Below are positions 7,858-16,572 of a stretch of DNA of 61,340 bases, in pieces. The translations under genes and the position numbers were made by a program. The notes beneath the pieces are model-generated. The model saw only the letters and a list, made by a program, of their open reading frames with translations. It made no database searches and was not told the DNA's origin. Within the stretch, counting starts at the first letter, position 1. Each line of letters begins with the position of its first letter. The DNA lies in assembly GCF_000716545.1 (NCBI RefSeq), contig NZ_JNWZ01000065.1, positions 1 through 61,340 on the forward strand, given 5' to 3'. This stretch comes from Kitasatospora phosalacinea (GTDB lineage Bacteria; Actinomycetota; Actinomycetes; Streptomycetales; Streptomycetaceae).

Positions 7858-10140
7858 TCACTTCAGGCCGGCGTCCAGGGCGTTCATCAGGGTGCCCGAC
7901 GGGGTGTCGCCGGACATCTCCCAGACCATCGCGCCCAGCAGGTTCCTGGACTTGAGCCAGGCGGTCTTCTGGCCGATCGACCAGGTGTCGTCGAAGGTCC
8001 ACCACTGGCCGCCGTTGCCGGTGTAGCCGTAGGTGGAGACCGAGACCGGGTCGTGGTGGACGGTCAGGTTGGGCACCGAGGTGATCAGGTTGTTGTAGCC
8101 GCGGGTGCCGGCCTCCTCGGCGAACTGGCCGGGCGCGGCGCCGCCCGCGGCCTGCCAGGCGCCGTGCGCGCCGCCGTCGGTGACGTTCTGCCAGCCGCGG
8201 CCGTAGAACGGGAAGCCGATGGTGAGCTTGCGCGGGTTGACGCCGGCGTCGAGGTAGGTCTTGACGGCGTTCTCGATCGAGAAGTGGAACGGGTACGGGT
8301 CGGCGGGGTCGGCGTACAGGTTGGCCTGCTGGCCGGTCTTGTTCGGCTCCCACGAGTTGTCGCTGCCGGAGCCGTGGAAGTCGTAGCCCTGGACGTTGGC
8401 GATGTCCAGGTACTGGAAGATCCGCGAGAGGTCCCAGCCCTGGCCGATCTTGGCCGGGTCGGCGGGGGTGAAGGCGGTGAGCAGCTTGTGCGAGCCGCCG
8501 AGGGCGTCGAGCTGGCGGCGGAACTCGGCGAGCAGCAGGGTCAGGTTCTGCTTGTCATTGGCGGAGTAGTGGTTGCCGGCGTGGCCGTCGGGCGAGCCGG
8601 GCCACTCCCAGTCGAGGTCGATGCCGTCGAAGATCCCGGCGCCGGTGCCGGGGCCGCCCGCGCCGTTGTAGGAGGGCAGGTTGCCCTTGATCCAGATGTC
8701 GATGCAGGAGGAGACCAGCTTCTTGCGGGAGGCGTCGGTGGCGGCCGCGTCGGAGAAGTACTTGGAGTACGTCCAGCCGCCGAGCGAGACCACGACCTTC
8801 AGGTTCGGGTGCTTCGCCTTCAGCTTCTTGAGCTGGTTGAGGTTGCCGCGCAGCGGCGACCAGCCGTCGTCGGCGACGCCGTCCACGGACTGGGCGGCGC
8901 TCATCGGGCGGGCGTAGTCGGCGTCGGCGTCGCCGGCGCCGGTGCCCTGGTCGGGGTCCTGCGGGTCGGCGGTGGTGCCCTTGGTGACGCCGGCCGTGCA
9001 GGTCAGGTTGGTCGGGTCGATGTTCTCGAAGGCGTAGTTGATCACGTCGAGCTTGGCGGCGCTGCCGGAGGTCTCTAGGTTCTTGACGAAGTACTGGCGG
9101 CCGTAGATGCCCCACTGCACGAAGTAGCCGACCCGGGAGTACTTGCCGGGCCCGGCGAGGTCGCCGGTGGTGACGTCCAGGGTGCCGGAGGCGGGGGAGT
9201 CGTTGTCGGCGGCGTCCCGGGCCCTGACCGCGAAGGCGTACGGGGTGGCGGGGGAGAGCTGCCCGACGGTGGCGGTGGTGCCGGTGACGGTCTGCACCAG
9301 GTTGCCGCCCTGGTAGACGTCGTACGCGGCGACCCGCTTGTTGTCGGTGGCCGCGTCCCAGGCCAGCGAGACGCTGGTGCTGGTGACGCCGGTGGAGCGC
9401 AGGTTGCCGGGCGCGGTCGGCGGCACGGTGTCACTGGCCGGGTCGACGGTGGCGGCGCTCAGCGCGGCGCCGGCCGGGCCGGTGTTGCCGCGGGTGTCCC
9501 TGGCCCGGACGGTGAGGCTGTACGCGGTGGCCGGGGTCAGGCCGGTCAGCGTGGTGGAGGTGCTGGTGGCCGAGCCGAGCACCACCGAGCCGCTGAGCAC
9601 GTCGTACGAGGCGACCGGGAAGTCGCCCCTGGAGGCGGCCGTCCAGCTCAGCGAGATGCTGTGCGCGGTCGCGTCGACCAGTGCCGGGGCGCCCGGGGCG
9701 GTCGGCGGCACGTCCGGGGTGCCGTCGCACTTGTCGCCGTTGACGCGGCAGTTGAGCGGGGCGGCGATCGGGCCGTTGCCGATGAACCAGAAGCTGTACG
9801 GCTCGGTCGAGCCGTTCGCCGGCACCGTCGCGTTGTAGTACGCGTTGGTGGCGACCACGTGGCCGCCGGTGGTGGTCGAGGTGCCGTTGTAGGTACCCGT
9901 CATCGTGACGCCCGGGGGCAGGTCGAACTCCAGCGTCCAGCCGGTGACGGCCGTCGCGTTGGGGTTCTTCACGATGAACGTGCCCTTCCACCAGGACCCG
10001 TAGTTGTCGCTGGTGAAGGCGGCGGTCAGTTTGGCCGCGGCGTGCGCGGGGGTGGCGGCGAGCAGGGCTATCGGCAGTGCGAGCGCGGCGAGCAGGGCCA
10101 GCAGGCGGGCCCTGAGCCATTGCCTGGAGCGGACGTGCAT
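7858..10140 (-). CDS. Secreted GH18 chitinase with CBM2 and two FnIII domains
   Basis: 760 aa. Good ribosome-binding site AGGGAG upstream of the ATG at 10140. Signal peptide about 1-34 (ALLAATPAHA^A). Domains in order: CBM2 (about 36-135, with FTSDNYGSWWKGTF and GWTLEFDLP), FnIII (about 147-228), FnIII (about 238-322), GH18 catalytic domain (about 330-760). The active-site motif DGIDLDWEWPG carries the DxxDxDxE signature with the catalytic Glu; YGRGWQ and the C-terminal GAMVWEMSGD strand complete the barrel. It hydrolyses chitin internally or processively outside the cell. The promoter at 10200-10253 carries DasR-like operators shared with the GH19 gene at 13421-14578. Confidence 0.95.
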   Translation of the reverse strand: MHVRSRQWLRARLLALLAALALPIALLAATPAHAAAKLTAAFTSDNYGSWWKGTFIVKNPNATAVTGWTLEFDLPPGVTMTGTYNGTSTTTGGHVVATNAYYNATVPANGSTEPYSFWFIGNGPIAAPLNCRVNGDKCDGTPDVPPTAPGAPALVDATAHSISLSWTAASRGDFPVASYDVLSGSVVLGSATSTSTTLTGLTPATAYSLTVRARDTRGNTGPAGAALSAATVDPASDTVPPTAPGNLRSTGVTSTSVSLAWDAATDNKRVAAYDVYQGGNLVQTVTGTTATVGQLSPATPYAFAVRARDAADNDSPASGTLDVTTGDLAGPGKYSRVGYFVQWGIYGRQYFVKNLETSGSAAKLDVINYAFENIDPTNLTCTAGVTKGTTADPQDPDQGTGAGDADADYARPMSAAQSVDGVADDGWSPLRGNLNQLKKLKAKHPNLKVVVSLGGWTYSKYFSDAAATDASRKKLVSSCIDIWIKGNLPSYNGAGGPGTGAGIFDGIDLDWEWPGSPDGHAGNHYSANDKQNLTLLLAEFRRQLDALGGSHKLLTAFTPADPAKIGQGWDLSRIFQYLDIANVQGYDFHGSGSDNSWEPNKTGQQANLYADPADPYPFHFSIENAVKTYLDAGVNPRKLTIGFPFYGRGWQNVTDGGAHGAWQAAGGAAPGQFAEEAGTRGYNNLITSVPNLTVHHDPVSVSTYGYTGNGGQWWTFDDTWSIGQKTAWLKSRNLLGAMVWEMSGDTPSGTLMNALDAGLK

Positions 10141-10199
10141 CGGTACTCCCTGTCTGGTGTGGGGGATTCCGTACAGGGGTGCCGGGAGCGGCACTCAGG

Positions 10200-10253
10200 A
10201 GGGTAGGTGGACTGGACCAACCCGTCAACAGGTCTATACCTAAAGGGAGTTGA
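10200..10253 (-). promoter_or_regulatory. GH18 chitinase promoter with two DasR-like (dre) sites
   Basis: Reading the minus strand: -35 TTGACG (10228-10223), 17-bp spacer, -10 TACCCT (10205-10200). A dre-like palindrome AGGTATAGACCT (10241-10230) lies immediately upstream of the -35, and a second copy TGGTCCAGTCCA (10219-10208) lies in the spacer. The DasR consensus is near TGGTCTAGACCA. The paired 12-mers match the known layout of Streptomyces chitinase promoters, repressed by DasR and relieved by glucosamine-6-phosphate. A 30-bp block (10224-10253) recurs at 14643-14672. Confidence 0.8.
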
Positions 10254-10322
10254 CGATCATTCGGGAGGGGGCCGGGGCCGGCGCCGGGGGCGCTGTCGGC
10301 GGGCGGTGGCAGGATCGCGGCC

Positions 10323-10961
10323 ATGGGACTCGATGTGATGGTGGGCGCGCTGATCGGCGCCGACGAGGACACGGCCGAGTGGTTCCGCGAGGAGTGCGCG
10401 GCGATCGGCGCGGTGCTGGCCCGCGAAGGGCTGCCGGGCTGGCGGGAGCCGGAGAGCGGCCCGCACTTCGGCGAGCGGATCTGGGGTTACTCGGGCCTGC
10501 ACGCGCTGCGCCGCCTCGCCGCGCACCTCGCCGCGAGCGGGCGGCTGCCCGAACCGCTGGACGACGGGGCGCGGGCCACCGACGACCCGGTGCTGACGGC
10601 CGCCTACCAGGACGTCCCGGACGACCCGCCCGGTCCGTTCGACCACCTGGTCCACCACTCGGACTGCGAGGGCTACTACGTGCCGGTGGACTTCGCCCCC
10701 GTCCTGGCCGACTCCGAGCTGAGCGGCGGCCTGCTCGGCTCCTCGGTGCGGCTGCTGGCCGAACTGGACGAACTCGCCCGGGCCCTGGGCCTGCCGGACG
10801 ACCTCGACCCGCACTCCGAGGAGGTCGCCGACGCCTGCGACGGACCCGGCCCGGCGGCGGAGGGCTGGCGGCGCTACGGCACCGAGGCGTTCATCTGCCT
10901 GCAACTGCGCCTGGCGGCGCGCTGCTCGGTGGGGACGGGGGCGGTGCTGGCGTTCTGCTGA
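10323..10961 (+). CDS. Conserved hypothetical protein
   Basis: 212 aa. I do not recognise the family. The protein is acidic and soluble, with no signal peptide or membrane segment. Possibly informative residues are the HHSDCEGYYVPVDF stretch (about 115-128) and a Cys near the end. Charged helical segments flank it. CAGGAT lies 7 nt before the ATG and no ribosome-binding site is seen, so the mRNA may be leaderless. It stands alone between the chitinase promoter and a convergent ArsR-type regulator, so context gives no function. Confidence 0.65.
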   Translation: MGLDVMVGALIGADEDTAEWFREECAAIGAVLAREGLPGWREPESGPHFGERIWGYSGLHALRRLAAHLAASGRLPEPLDDGARATDDPVLTAAYQDVPDDPPGPFDHLVHHSDCEGYYVPVDFAPVLADSELSGGLLGSSVRLLAELDELARALGLPDDLDPHSEEVADACDGPGPAAEGWRRYGTEAFICLQLRLAARCSVGTGAVLAFC

Positions 10962-11034
10962 AGCGGGCGCCCTCCGGCGGGAGGCGGATCCTGCTCTCCC
11001 GGCCCGGAGCGGCACGGACCTCCTGGACGCGTCC

Positions 11035-12021
11035 CTACGGGCCCAGGAGGCGGTCGGCGAGGGGGCTGCGGGCGTAGAGGACGAGGCGGCCGTGGCGGGC
11101 GCGGGTGACCAGGCGGGTGGCGTGCAGGACGGCGAGGTGCTGGCTGACGGCGCCGGGGGTGACGCCGAGGCGGCGGGCGAGTTCGGTGGTGGCGGTGGGT
11201 TCCCGGAGGAGGGTCAGCAGGCGGGCCTTGGGGGCGCCGAGGAGCTGTTCGAGGGCGTGGGGGGCGGGCGGCGGGTCGGGCGGGCCGGCCAGGTTGCCCT
11301 GGCCGCGGGCCAGGTAGGTGATGGACGGGGTGAGGTCCGGGCCGATCGCGGTGAGCGCGCCGCGGGCGAAGCAGGTGGGCAGCAGGGTCAGGCCGCGCCG
11401 GTCGACGGTGACGTCGTGGTCGCCGTTGCCCCAGTCCCGGTCGATCGTCAGCACCCCGTCCGACCAGTGCAGCCGCTCGTCGAGGTCGGCGAACAGCCCG
11501 GCCGCGCCGCGTTCGGCCAGCGTCCGGGCGCGGTGCACGATGTCCGCGTGCAGGACCGAGCGGGCCCGCGGCCACCAGGCGGGCTCCAGGACGTGCGTCC
11601 AGTACGCCTGGAGGGCGTCGGCGATCTCGGCGACCAGCTCGGCGGGCCGGCCGGCGCGGACGGCCAGCGGGGGCGGCAGCTCGCGGTCGTGCGGGAGGAA
11701 GGCGGCGGCCAGTTCGTCGGCGAGCCGGGCCGGGTCGAAGGCCCGGACGAGGGCGAGTTCGGTGCGGAAGCCGGGGAACGGGACGGCCGGACGGGGCGTC
11801 AGGAAGTCCGGCACGTACTTGTTGCTCGCGACCAGGGCGCGCAGCAGCGGGGCCTGCGGGAGGGCCTCGAAGGCCGGGCGCATCGCCTCGAAGGCCGCGC
11901 CGTGCGGGTAGTGGCCCGGGTGGGTCCACATCCGCAGGCTGAGCACCGCCTCCTGGAGCGGCGAGCAGGCGAAGTACGTGGCGGCCAGGTCCGCCAGGCC
12001 CAGCCGGAACCGCAGTACCAC
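11035..12021 (-). CDS. ArsR-family winged-helix regulator with long N-terminal domain
   Basis: 328 aa. The C-terminal 90 residues form an ArsR-type winged helix: LLTLLREPTATTELARRLGVTPGAVSQHLAVLHATRLV, then a basic wing. The N-terminal 230 residues are the DUF5937-like extension often fused to such domains in actinobacteria; it may be the ligand-sensing part. No metal-binding Cys pair of classical ArsR/SmtB proteins is visible, so it is unlikely to be a metal sensor. It is transcribed divergently from an MFS transporter gene with an 87-bp spacer, the usual arrangement of a repressor and its efflux pump. Confidence 0.85.
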   Translation of the reverse strand: MVLRFRLGLADLAATYFACSPLQEAVLSLRMWTHPGHYPHGAAFEAMRPAFEALPQAPLLRALVASNKYVPDFLTPRPAVPFPGFRTELALVRAFDPARLADELAAAFLPHDRELPPPLAVRAGRPAELVAEIADALQAYWTHVLEPAWWPRARSVLHADIVHRARTLAERGAAGLFADLDERLHWSDGVLTIDRDWGNGDHDVTVDRRGLTLLPTCFARGALTAIGPDLTPSITYLARGQGNLAGPPDPPPAPHALEQLLGAPKARLLTLLREPTATTELARRLGVTPGAVSQHLAVLHATRLVTRARHGRLVLYARSPLADRLLGP

Positions 12022-12108
12022 GACCGCCCCCCGTCCTCCTCCCGGCCGAGGATTCAGGCAGGGGCTAAATCAATACCACGGACCGTGCGCACCCGGTCTG
12101 ATCGGGGC

Positions 12109-13359
12109 ATGACCTCCACCGCTCCCGCGGCCGACCAGGCCGCGCCGCTCCCCCCTGCCCGGAGCCGGTTCACCCGGCTGCTGCCCGAGGACCCGGTGCT
12201 GCGCCGGCTGTCCGCGATCACGCTGGTCAACACCGTCGGCAGCGGCCTGGGGATGACGCTCGGGGTGGTGTACTTCACCCGGGTGATGGGCTTCGGCGTC
12301 GGCACGGTCGGCCTGGTGCTGACGGTCGCGGGGGCGTGCGGGGTGGCGGCGGGCGTCCCGGCCGGGCGGTTGTCCGACCGGTACGGGCCGAAGCCGGTGC
12401 TGGTGGCGCTGCTGGCGGTGCAGGCGGTGTGCGCGGCGGCGTACGTGCTGGTGGACCGGCTGGCGGTGTTCGCGCTGCTGGCCTGCCTGGTGGCGGTCGC
12501 GGACCGGGGCGGCGCGGCGGTGCGCGGGGCGCTGTTCGCCGAGGTGCTGCCGACGGACGGGCGGGTCGCGGGCCGGGCGTACCTGCGTTCGGTGACCAAC
12601 ATCGGCATCTCGGTGGGCACCCTGGGCGCCGCCGCCGTCCTGCAACTCGACACCCGGGGCGTCTACTTGGCGGCGCTGCTGGTGGACGCGGCCTCGTACG
12701 GGGCGATCGCGGTGCTGTACGCGGTGCTGGTGCCGGTCGCGGCGCGGACCGCCGAGCAGGCCGAGCGGGCGGCGGGCGGGCCGAACCCGGCGCTGCGCGA
12801 CCGGGTGTTCCTGCTGCTGACCGGTCTGAACGGGGTGGTCACCCTGCAGTTCGTGATGATCGAGGTCGCGGTGCCGCTGTGGGTGGTGCGCGACACCGAC
12901 GCGCCGCGCTGGATGGTGGCTGGCGGGCTGCTGGTGAACACCGCGCTGGTGATCGTGCTGCAGGTGCGGGCGACCCGGGGGACGGAGGAACCGCGGGCGG
13001 CGGCCCGGGTGTTCCGGCGCGGGGCGCTGCTGGTGGCGGCGTCCTGCCTGGTGCTGGGCCTGGCCGCCGGGGTGCCGGGCTGGGCGGCGGCGCTGCTGGT
13101 GGCGGGCGGGGTGGCCTGCCAGGCGCTGGGCGAGGTGTACAGCCAGGCGGGCGGGTGGGCGCTCAGCTACGGCCTGGCGAAGGACGACGCGCACGGCGCC
13201 TACCAGGGCGTGTTCAACACCGGCATGTCGGGCGCGCTGATGCTCGGCCCGGTGCTGATGACCTCGGTGGTGATCGCGCACGGCCCGTTCGGCTGGGCGC
13301 TGCTGGCCGCGCTGTTCGCCGCCGCGGGCTGGGGGATGACGGCGCTGGTGCGGCGCTGA
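12109..13359 (+). CDS. MFS transporter, probable drug/metabolite efflux
   Basis: 416 aa from the ATG at 12109 (MTSTAPAADQ). About twelve hydrophobic segments in two halves of six. The loop between TM2 and TM3 has the MFS motif A form GRLSDRYGPKPVL. No co-transported substrate can be read from sequence. The divergent ArsR-family regulator gene (ends at 12021) shares the short spacer, in which ACGGACCGT (12078-12086) is a 9-bp palindrome and a possible operator. The gene is closed by the strong hairpin 13368-13410. Confidence 0.85.
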   Translation: MTSTAPAADQAAPLPPARSRFTRLLPEDPVLRRLSAITLVNTVGSGLGMTLGVVYFTRVMGFGVGTVGLVLTVAGACGVAAGVPAGRLSDRYGPKPVLVALLAVQAVCAAAYVLVDRLAVFALLACLVAVADRGGAAVRGALFAEVLPTDGRVAGRAYLRSVTNIGISVGTLGAAAVLQLDTRGVYLAALLVDAASYGAIAVLYAVLVPVAARTAEQAERAAGGPNPALRDRVFLLLTGLNGVVTLQFVMIEVAVPLWVVRDTDAPRWMVAGGLLVNTALVIVLQVRATRGTEEPRAAARVFRRGALLVAASCLVLGLAAGVPGWAAALLVAGGVACQALGEVYSQAGGWALSYGLAKDDAHGAYQGVFNTGMSGALMLGPVLMTSVVIAHGPFGWALLAALFAAAGWGMTALVRR

Positions 13360-13367
13360 GGGTGCGC

Positions 13368-13410
13368 GGGGGCGGCCCCGGTCGACGCGCTGTCGGCCGG
13401 GGCCGCCCCC
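13368..13410. terminator. Bidirectional hairpin terminator, 14-bp perfect stem
   Basis: GGGGGCGGCCCCGG (13368-13381) pairs perfectly with CCGGGGCCGCCCCC (13397-13410) around a 15-nt loop. It separates the MFS gene (stop 13359) from the convergent GH19 chitinase gene (stop 13421). Confidence 0.85.
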
Positions 13411-13420
13411 TCCCGGTGCG

Positions 13421-14578
13421 TCAGCAGCTGAGGTTGGAGCCGGTGGGCACGCCCAGGATCGCGGCGAAGCTGGTGTACGCGTTGACCCGGCTCTGGACCT
13501 GGGCGGGGTTGCCGCCGTTGCACTCCAGCGAGCCGTTGATGGAGCGGATGGTCTCGCCGAAGCCGGCGCCGTTGACCATGGCGTTGTGCGGGGTCATGGT
13601 GCCCGGGCCGTTCTGGGTCATCCAGTACCAGATGCCGGTCTTCCAGGCGACGGCCGCGTCGGTCTGCACCAGGTTCGGGTTGTGCAGCAGGTCGATGCCG
13701 AGCGCGTCGCCGGCCGCCTTGTAGTTGAAGTTCCAGCTGAGCTGGATCGGACCGCGCCCGTAGTACGCGGACTGCCCGGCCGGGCAGCCGTACGGCTGGG
13801 TGGTGTCGCAGTAGTGCGGGTAGTTCGCGGTGTTCTGCTCGACCACGTAGACCAGGCCGCCGGTCTCGTGGTTGACGTTGGCGAGGAACGCCGCCGCCTC
13901 CTGCTTCTTCACGGTGTCCGAGCCGGTGCCCGCGAACGCCGGGTAGGCGCTGAGCGCGTTGACCAGGCCGGAGTAGGTGTAGAAGGGGTTCCGGTTCGGG
14001 AACATCTGGTTGAACTGGGCCTCGGAGACCACGAACCCGCCCGGGTTGGGGGTGGTGGTGGACGGGCTCGGGCTGGTGGTGCCGCCACCGCCGGTGCAGG
14101 TGTACGGGCTCCAGTACCAGGTGGAGACGGTCGGGTCGTAGCCCGGGTTGTCGTGCGTGGCGACGTAGTACTGGCCGTTGGGCGCGTACTTCACCACGGT
14201 GCCGGTGGCGTACTGGGTGCCGGCCACCCAGGTCGGGTGGTTGCAGGTGCCCTGGGACGGGGTCGGGCTGGTGGTGCCGCCACCGCCGCCGCAGGCGCCC
14301 TGGTCGGCCCAGACGCCGGAGCCGCCGGTGCTCGGCGTCTCGCCCTGGGTCCACCACTTGGCGTTCCAGTTGTGCCCGTTGTACGAGGCGGACGTGCCGC
14401 CGGTGTAGACCTGGGTCGCCGAGTACGGGGCGGCGCAGGCGGCGGCCGCGGTCGAGGTGGTGGGCACCATGACGGCCAGGCCGGTCGCGGCCAGCGCGCC
14501 GGTCAGCAGCGCGGCGACCTTGCCGCGGCGGGAGCGGGCGCGGTGCGCCGGCTGGTGGGTGGTGCGGGCGTGGGACAT
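13421..14578 (-). CDS. Secreted GH19 chitinase with two chitin-binding modules
   Basis: 385 aa. AAGGAG precedes the ATG at 14578. Signal peptide about 1-46. Two small aromatic-rich chitin-binding modules follow (about 49-96, with NAKWWTQGETP, and about 112-160, with NHPTWVAGTQYATG and YWSPYTC), joined by Gly/Thr/Ser/Pro linkers. The GH19 domain occupies about 180-385: catalytic Glu in FLANVNHETGG, then GRGPIQLSWNFNY and the C-terminal NGSLECNGG loop. Family 19 chitinases with N-terminal modules (ChiC/ChiF/ChiG type) are typical of Streptomyces and attack fungal cell-wall chitin. The promoter carries a perfect dre palindrome. Confidence 0.95.
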   Translation of the reverse strand: MSHARTTHQPAHRARSRRGKVAALLTGALAATGLAVMVPTTSTAAAACAAPYSATQVYTGGTSASYNGHNWNAKWWTQGETPSTGGSGVWADQGACGGGGGTTSPTPSQGTCNHPTWVAGTQYATGTVVKYAPNGQYYVATHDNPGYDPTVSTWYWSPYTCTGGGGTTSPSPSTTTPNPGGFVVSEAQFNQMFPNRNPFYTYSGLVNALSAYPAFAGTGSDTVKKQEAAAFLANVNHETGGLVYVVEQNTANYPHYCDTTQPYGCPAGQSAYYGRGPIQLSWNFNYKAAGDALGIDLLHNPNLVQTDAAVAWKTGIWYWMTQNGPGTMTPHNAMVNGAGFGETIRSINGSLECNGGNPAQVQSRVNAYTSFAAILGVPTGSNLSC

Positions 14579-14617
14579 TCGGCCACTCCTTGTGGGGGAA
14601 CGAGCGGTGTACCCAGC

Positions 14618-14672
14618 ACTCAAGCGAGGTTGTCCGTTAACTGTCAATAGGTCTAGACCTTAAGGAAGTTGA
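14618..14672 (-). promoter_or_regulatory. GH19 chitinase promoter with a perfect dre-like palindrome
   Basis: On the minus strand the palindrome AGGTCTAGACCT (14660-14649) lies just upstream of the -35 TTGACA (14647-14642); TTGAGT (14623-14618) at 18 bp is a possible -10. The block 14643-14672 matches 10224-10253 of the GH18 promoter at 26 of 30 positions without gaps, more than the 12-bp operator alone. Confidence 0.75.
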
Positions 14673-14812
14673 GGTCGTGTACGGAACTCCCGGCGGCGGG
14701 GGTGCGACCGCGCCCCCGGAAGATCGGGTACTGGCCAGTAGGGGCGCCGTGTGCCAGGGTGCAGACGACGCCCCGTCCGACCCACCCTCAGCCGGAAGGC
14801 AGGCCAGGCCAG

Positions 14813-15577
14813 ATGACCACCGCAGCGCCGTACGTCCGCCGCACCACCGCCGACGCCGTCGCCACCCTCGAACTCGACTCCCCGCACAACCGCAACGCCC
14901 TCTCCACCCGGCTGATGGCCGAACTCACCGCGCACCTCGCCGACGCCGCCGCCGACCCCGGGGTCCGCGCCGTCGTCCTCGGCCACACCGGCCGGGTCTT
15001 CTGCGCCGGCGCCGACCTCTCCGAGGCCACCGGCGACGACCCCACCGCCGCGCCCCGCGGCCTGGTCGCCCTGCAGCGCGCCGTCGTCGACTGCCCCAAG
15101 CCCGTCATCGCCCTGGTCGACGGCCACGTCCGGGCCGGCGGACTCGGCCTGGTCGGCTCCTGCGACATCGCCGTCGCCGGGCCCGACGCCACCTTCGCCT
15201 TCACCGAGTCCCGCCTCGGACTCGCCCCCGCCGTCATCTCGCTGCCGCTGCGCCCCAAGCTCGACCCGCGCGCCGCCGCCCGCTACTACCTCACCGGCGA
15301 GACCTTCGACTCCGCCGAGGCCGCCCGGATCGGCCTGGTCACCGAGGCCGCCGACGACTCGGCCGCCGCGCTGCGCACGATCCTGGACGCCGTCCGGCTC
15401 TGCTCGCCGCAGGGCCTGGCCGAGTCCAAACTGCTCGCCAACGCCGCCGTCCGGGAGTCCTTCGAACGGCACGCCGAGGAACTGGTCGCGCTGTCGGCGA
15501 AGCTGTTCGGCTCCGAGGAGGCCCAGGAGGGCATGCGGGCCTTCCTGGCCAAGCGCCCCGCGCCCTGGGCGCGCTGA
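14813..15577 (+). CDS. Enoyl-CoA hydratase/isomerase family protein
   Basis: 254 aa from ATG at 14813 (MTTAAPYVRR). Crotonase-fold motifs: oxyanion-hole strand GRVFCAGADLSE, the second oxyanion segment VDGHVRAGGLGLVGSCDIAVAG, and FTESRLGLAPAVISLPL. In classical hydratases a Glu sits in the second segment (GGGCE); here the position reads GLGLVGSCD with no Glu, so hydratase chemistry is doubtful and an isomerase or other crotonase reaction is possible. No acyl-CoA dehydrogenase or synthetase gene is adjacent. Confidence 0.85.
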   Translation: MTTAAPYVRRTTADAVATLELDSPHNRNALSTRLMAELTAHLADAAADPGVRAVVLGHTGRVFCAGADLSEATGDDPTAAPRGLVALQRAVVDCPKPVIALVDGHVRAGGLGLVGSCDIAVAGPDATFAFTESRLGLAPAVISLPLRPKLDPRAAARYYLTGETFDSAEAARIGLVTEAADDSAAALRTILDAVRLCSPQGLAESKLLANAAVRESFERHAEELVALSAKLFGSEEAQEGMRAFLAKRPAPWAR

Positions 15578-15677
15578 CCCCGGCGGGCCGACCCCGGCCT
15601 CCGACGCAAGTTACCGGCCGGTGTGAATTTGGTCCCGTTGCGGACCGCGGGGGCGCACCGGCCGCTACGGTGAGCGC

Positions 15678-16448
15678 ATGTCGATCGTCCGCAGGCTGCT
15701 CGGGCCCGTCCGCGAGAGGTCGCGCCGGGCCGCCGGGCGCGCCGTGCACCGGGGCTGGCGCTGGGCGCAGGACGCCGGCGCGGTCAGCAACCGCAACCCC
15801 GGCCCGTACCGGTTCGGCGAACTCGGCGACGGCACCAAGCTCGCCTTCCCGCTCGGCACCGTCTTCAACGAGCGCTGGATCACCATCGGCCCGTTCTCCA
15901 TCATCGGCGAACGCGTCACCCTGTCGGCCGGCTTCCTGCCCGGCCTCGACCTCGGCCCCGAACCGATCGTCCGGATCGGCGGCGGCTGCGTCATCGGCCG
16001 CGGCAGCCACATCGTCGGCCACCAGCGGATCGAACTCGGCGACGACGTGTGGACCGGCCCCGGCGTCTACATCACCGACCAGGCCCACGAGTACCGCGAC
16101 ACCGCGCTGCCGATCGGCAAGCAGTGGCCCCGCAACGAGCCCGTCTCGATCGGCGCCGGCTCTTGGATCGGCACCGGCGCGGTGATCCTGCCCGGCGCCC
16201 GGATCGGCCGCAACGTCGTGGTCGCCGCCAACTCCGTGGTCGCCGGCGAAGTCCCCGACTACGCCGTGGTGGCCGGCGCCCCCGCCCGCCAGGTCCGCAC
16301 CTGGAGCCCCGAGGAGGGCTGGCAGCCCCCCATCCGCCACGAGGCGCCCCGCCCCGTCCCCGACGGCGTCACCGCCGAACAACTGCGCGCCCTGGTCGGC
16401 TGGGACCTGCGCCTGCCCGACGAGCGCGAGCGGCCCTCCGCGACGTAG
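15678..16448 (+). CDS. Left-handed beta-helix (hexapeptide repeat) acyltransferase
   Basis: 256 aa. A basic N-terminus of about 40 residues precedes a series of hexapeptide turns (IGPFSIIGERV, VRIGGGCVIGRG, VGHQRIELGDDVW, VSIGAGSWIGTGAVILPGARIGRN) and the typical ending VVAGEVPDYAVVAGAPARQVR. This is the maa/nodL/CysE-like acetyltransferase fold, active as a trimer and using acetyl- or acyl-CoA; a His in the ITDQAHEYRD loop is a plausible catalytic base. The acceptor, perhaps a sugar, is unknown. TACGGT lies 6 nt before the ATG, with no ribosome-binding site, suggesting a leaderless transcript. Confidence 0.85.
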   Translation: MSIVRRLLGPVRERSRRAAGRAVHRGWRWAQDAGAVSNRNPGPYRFGELGDGTKLAFPLGTVFNERWITIGPFSIIGERVTLSAGFLPGLDLGPEPIVRIGGGCVIGRGSHIVGHQRIELGDDVWTGPGVYITDQAHEYRDTALPIGKQWPRNEPVSIGAGSWIGTGAVILPGARIGRNVVVAANSVVAGEVPDYAVVAGAPARQVRTWSPEEGWQPPIRHEAPRPVPDGVTAEQLRALVGWDLRLPDERERPSAT

Positions 16449-16515
16449 CCCCGTCGGCGCGGCCGGGCCGGGCCGGGGTGGTGGGCGGCGCCCGGCCGAA
16501 CGCGGTCGGCGCGAT

Positions 16516-16548
16516 GGCGGACCCGGGCGCGTGGCGTCCGGGTCCGCC
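16516..16548. terminator. Hairpin terminator between convergent acyltransferase and MFS genes
   Basis: GGCGGACCCGG (16516-16526) and CCGGGTCCGCC (16538-16548) form an 11-bp perfect stem with an 11-nt loop, about midway between the stops at 16448 and 16573. Confidence 0.8.
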
Positions 16549-16572
16549 GTCGTTCCGCAGTGAGGGGGACCG

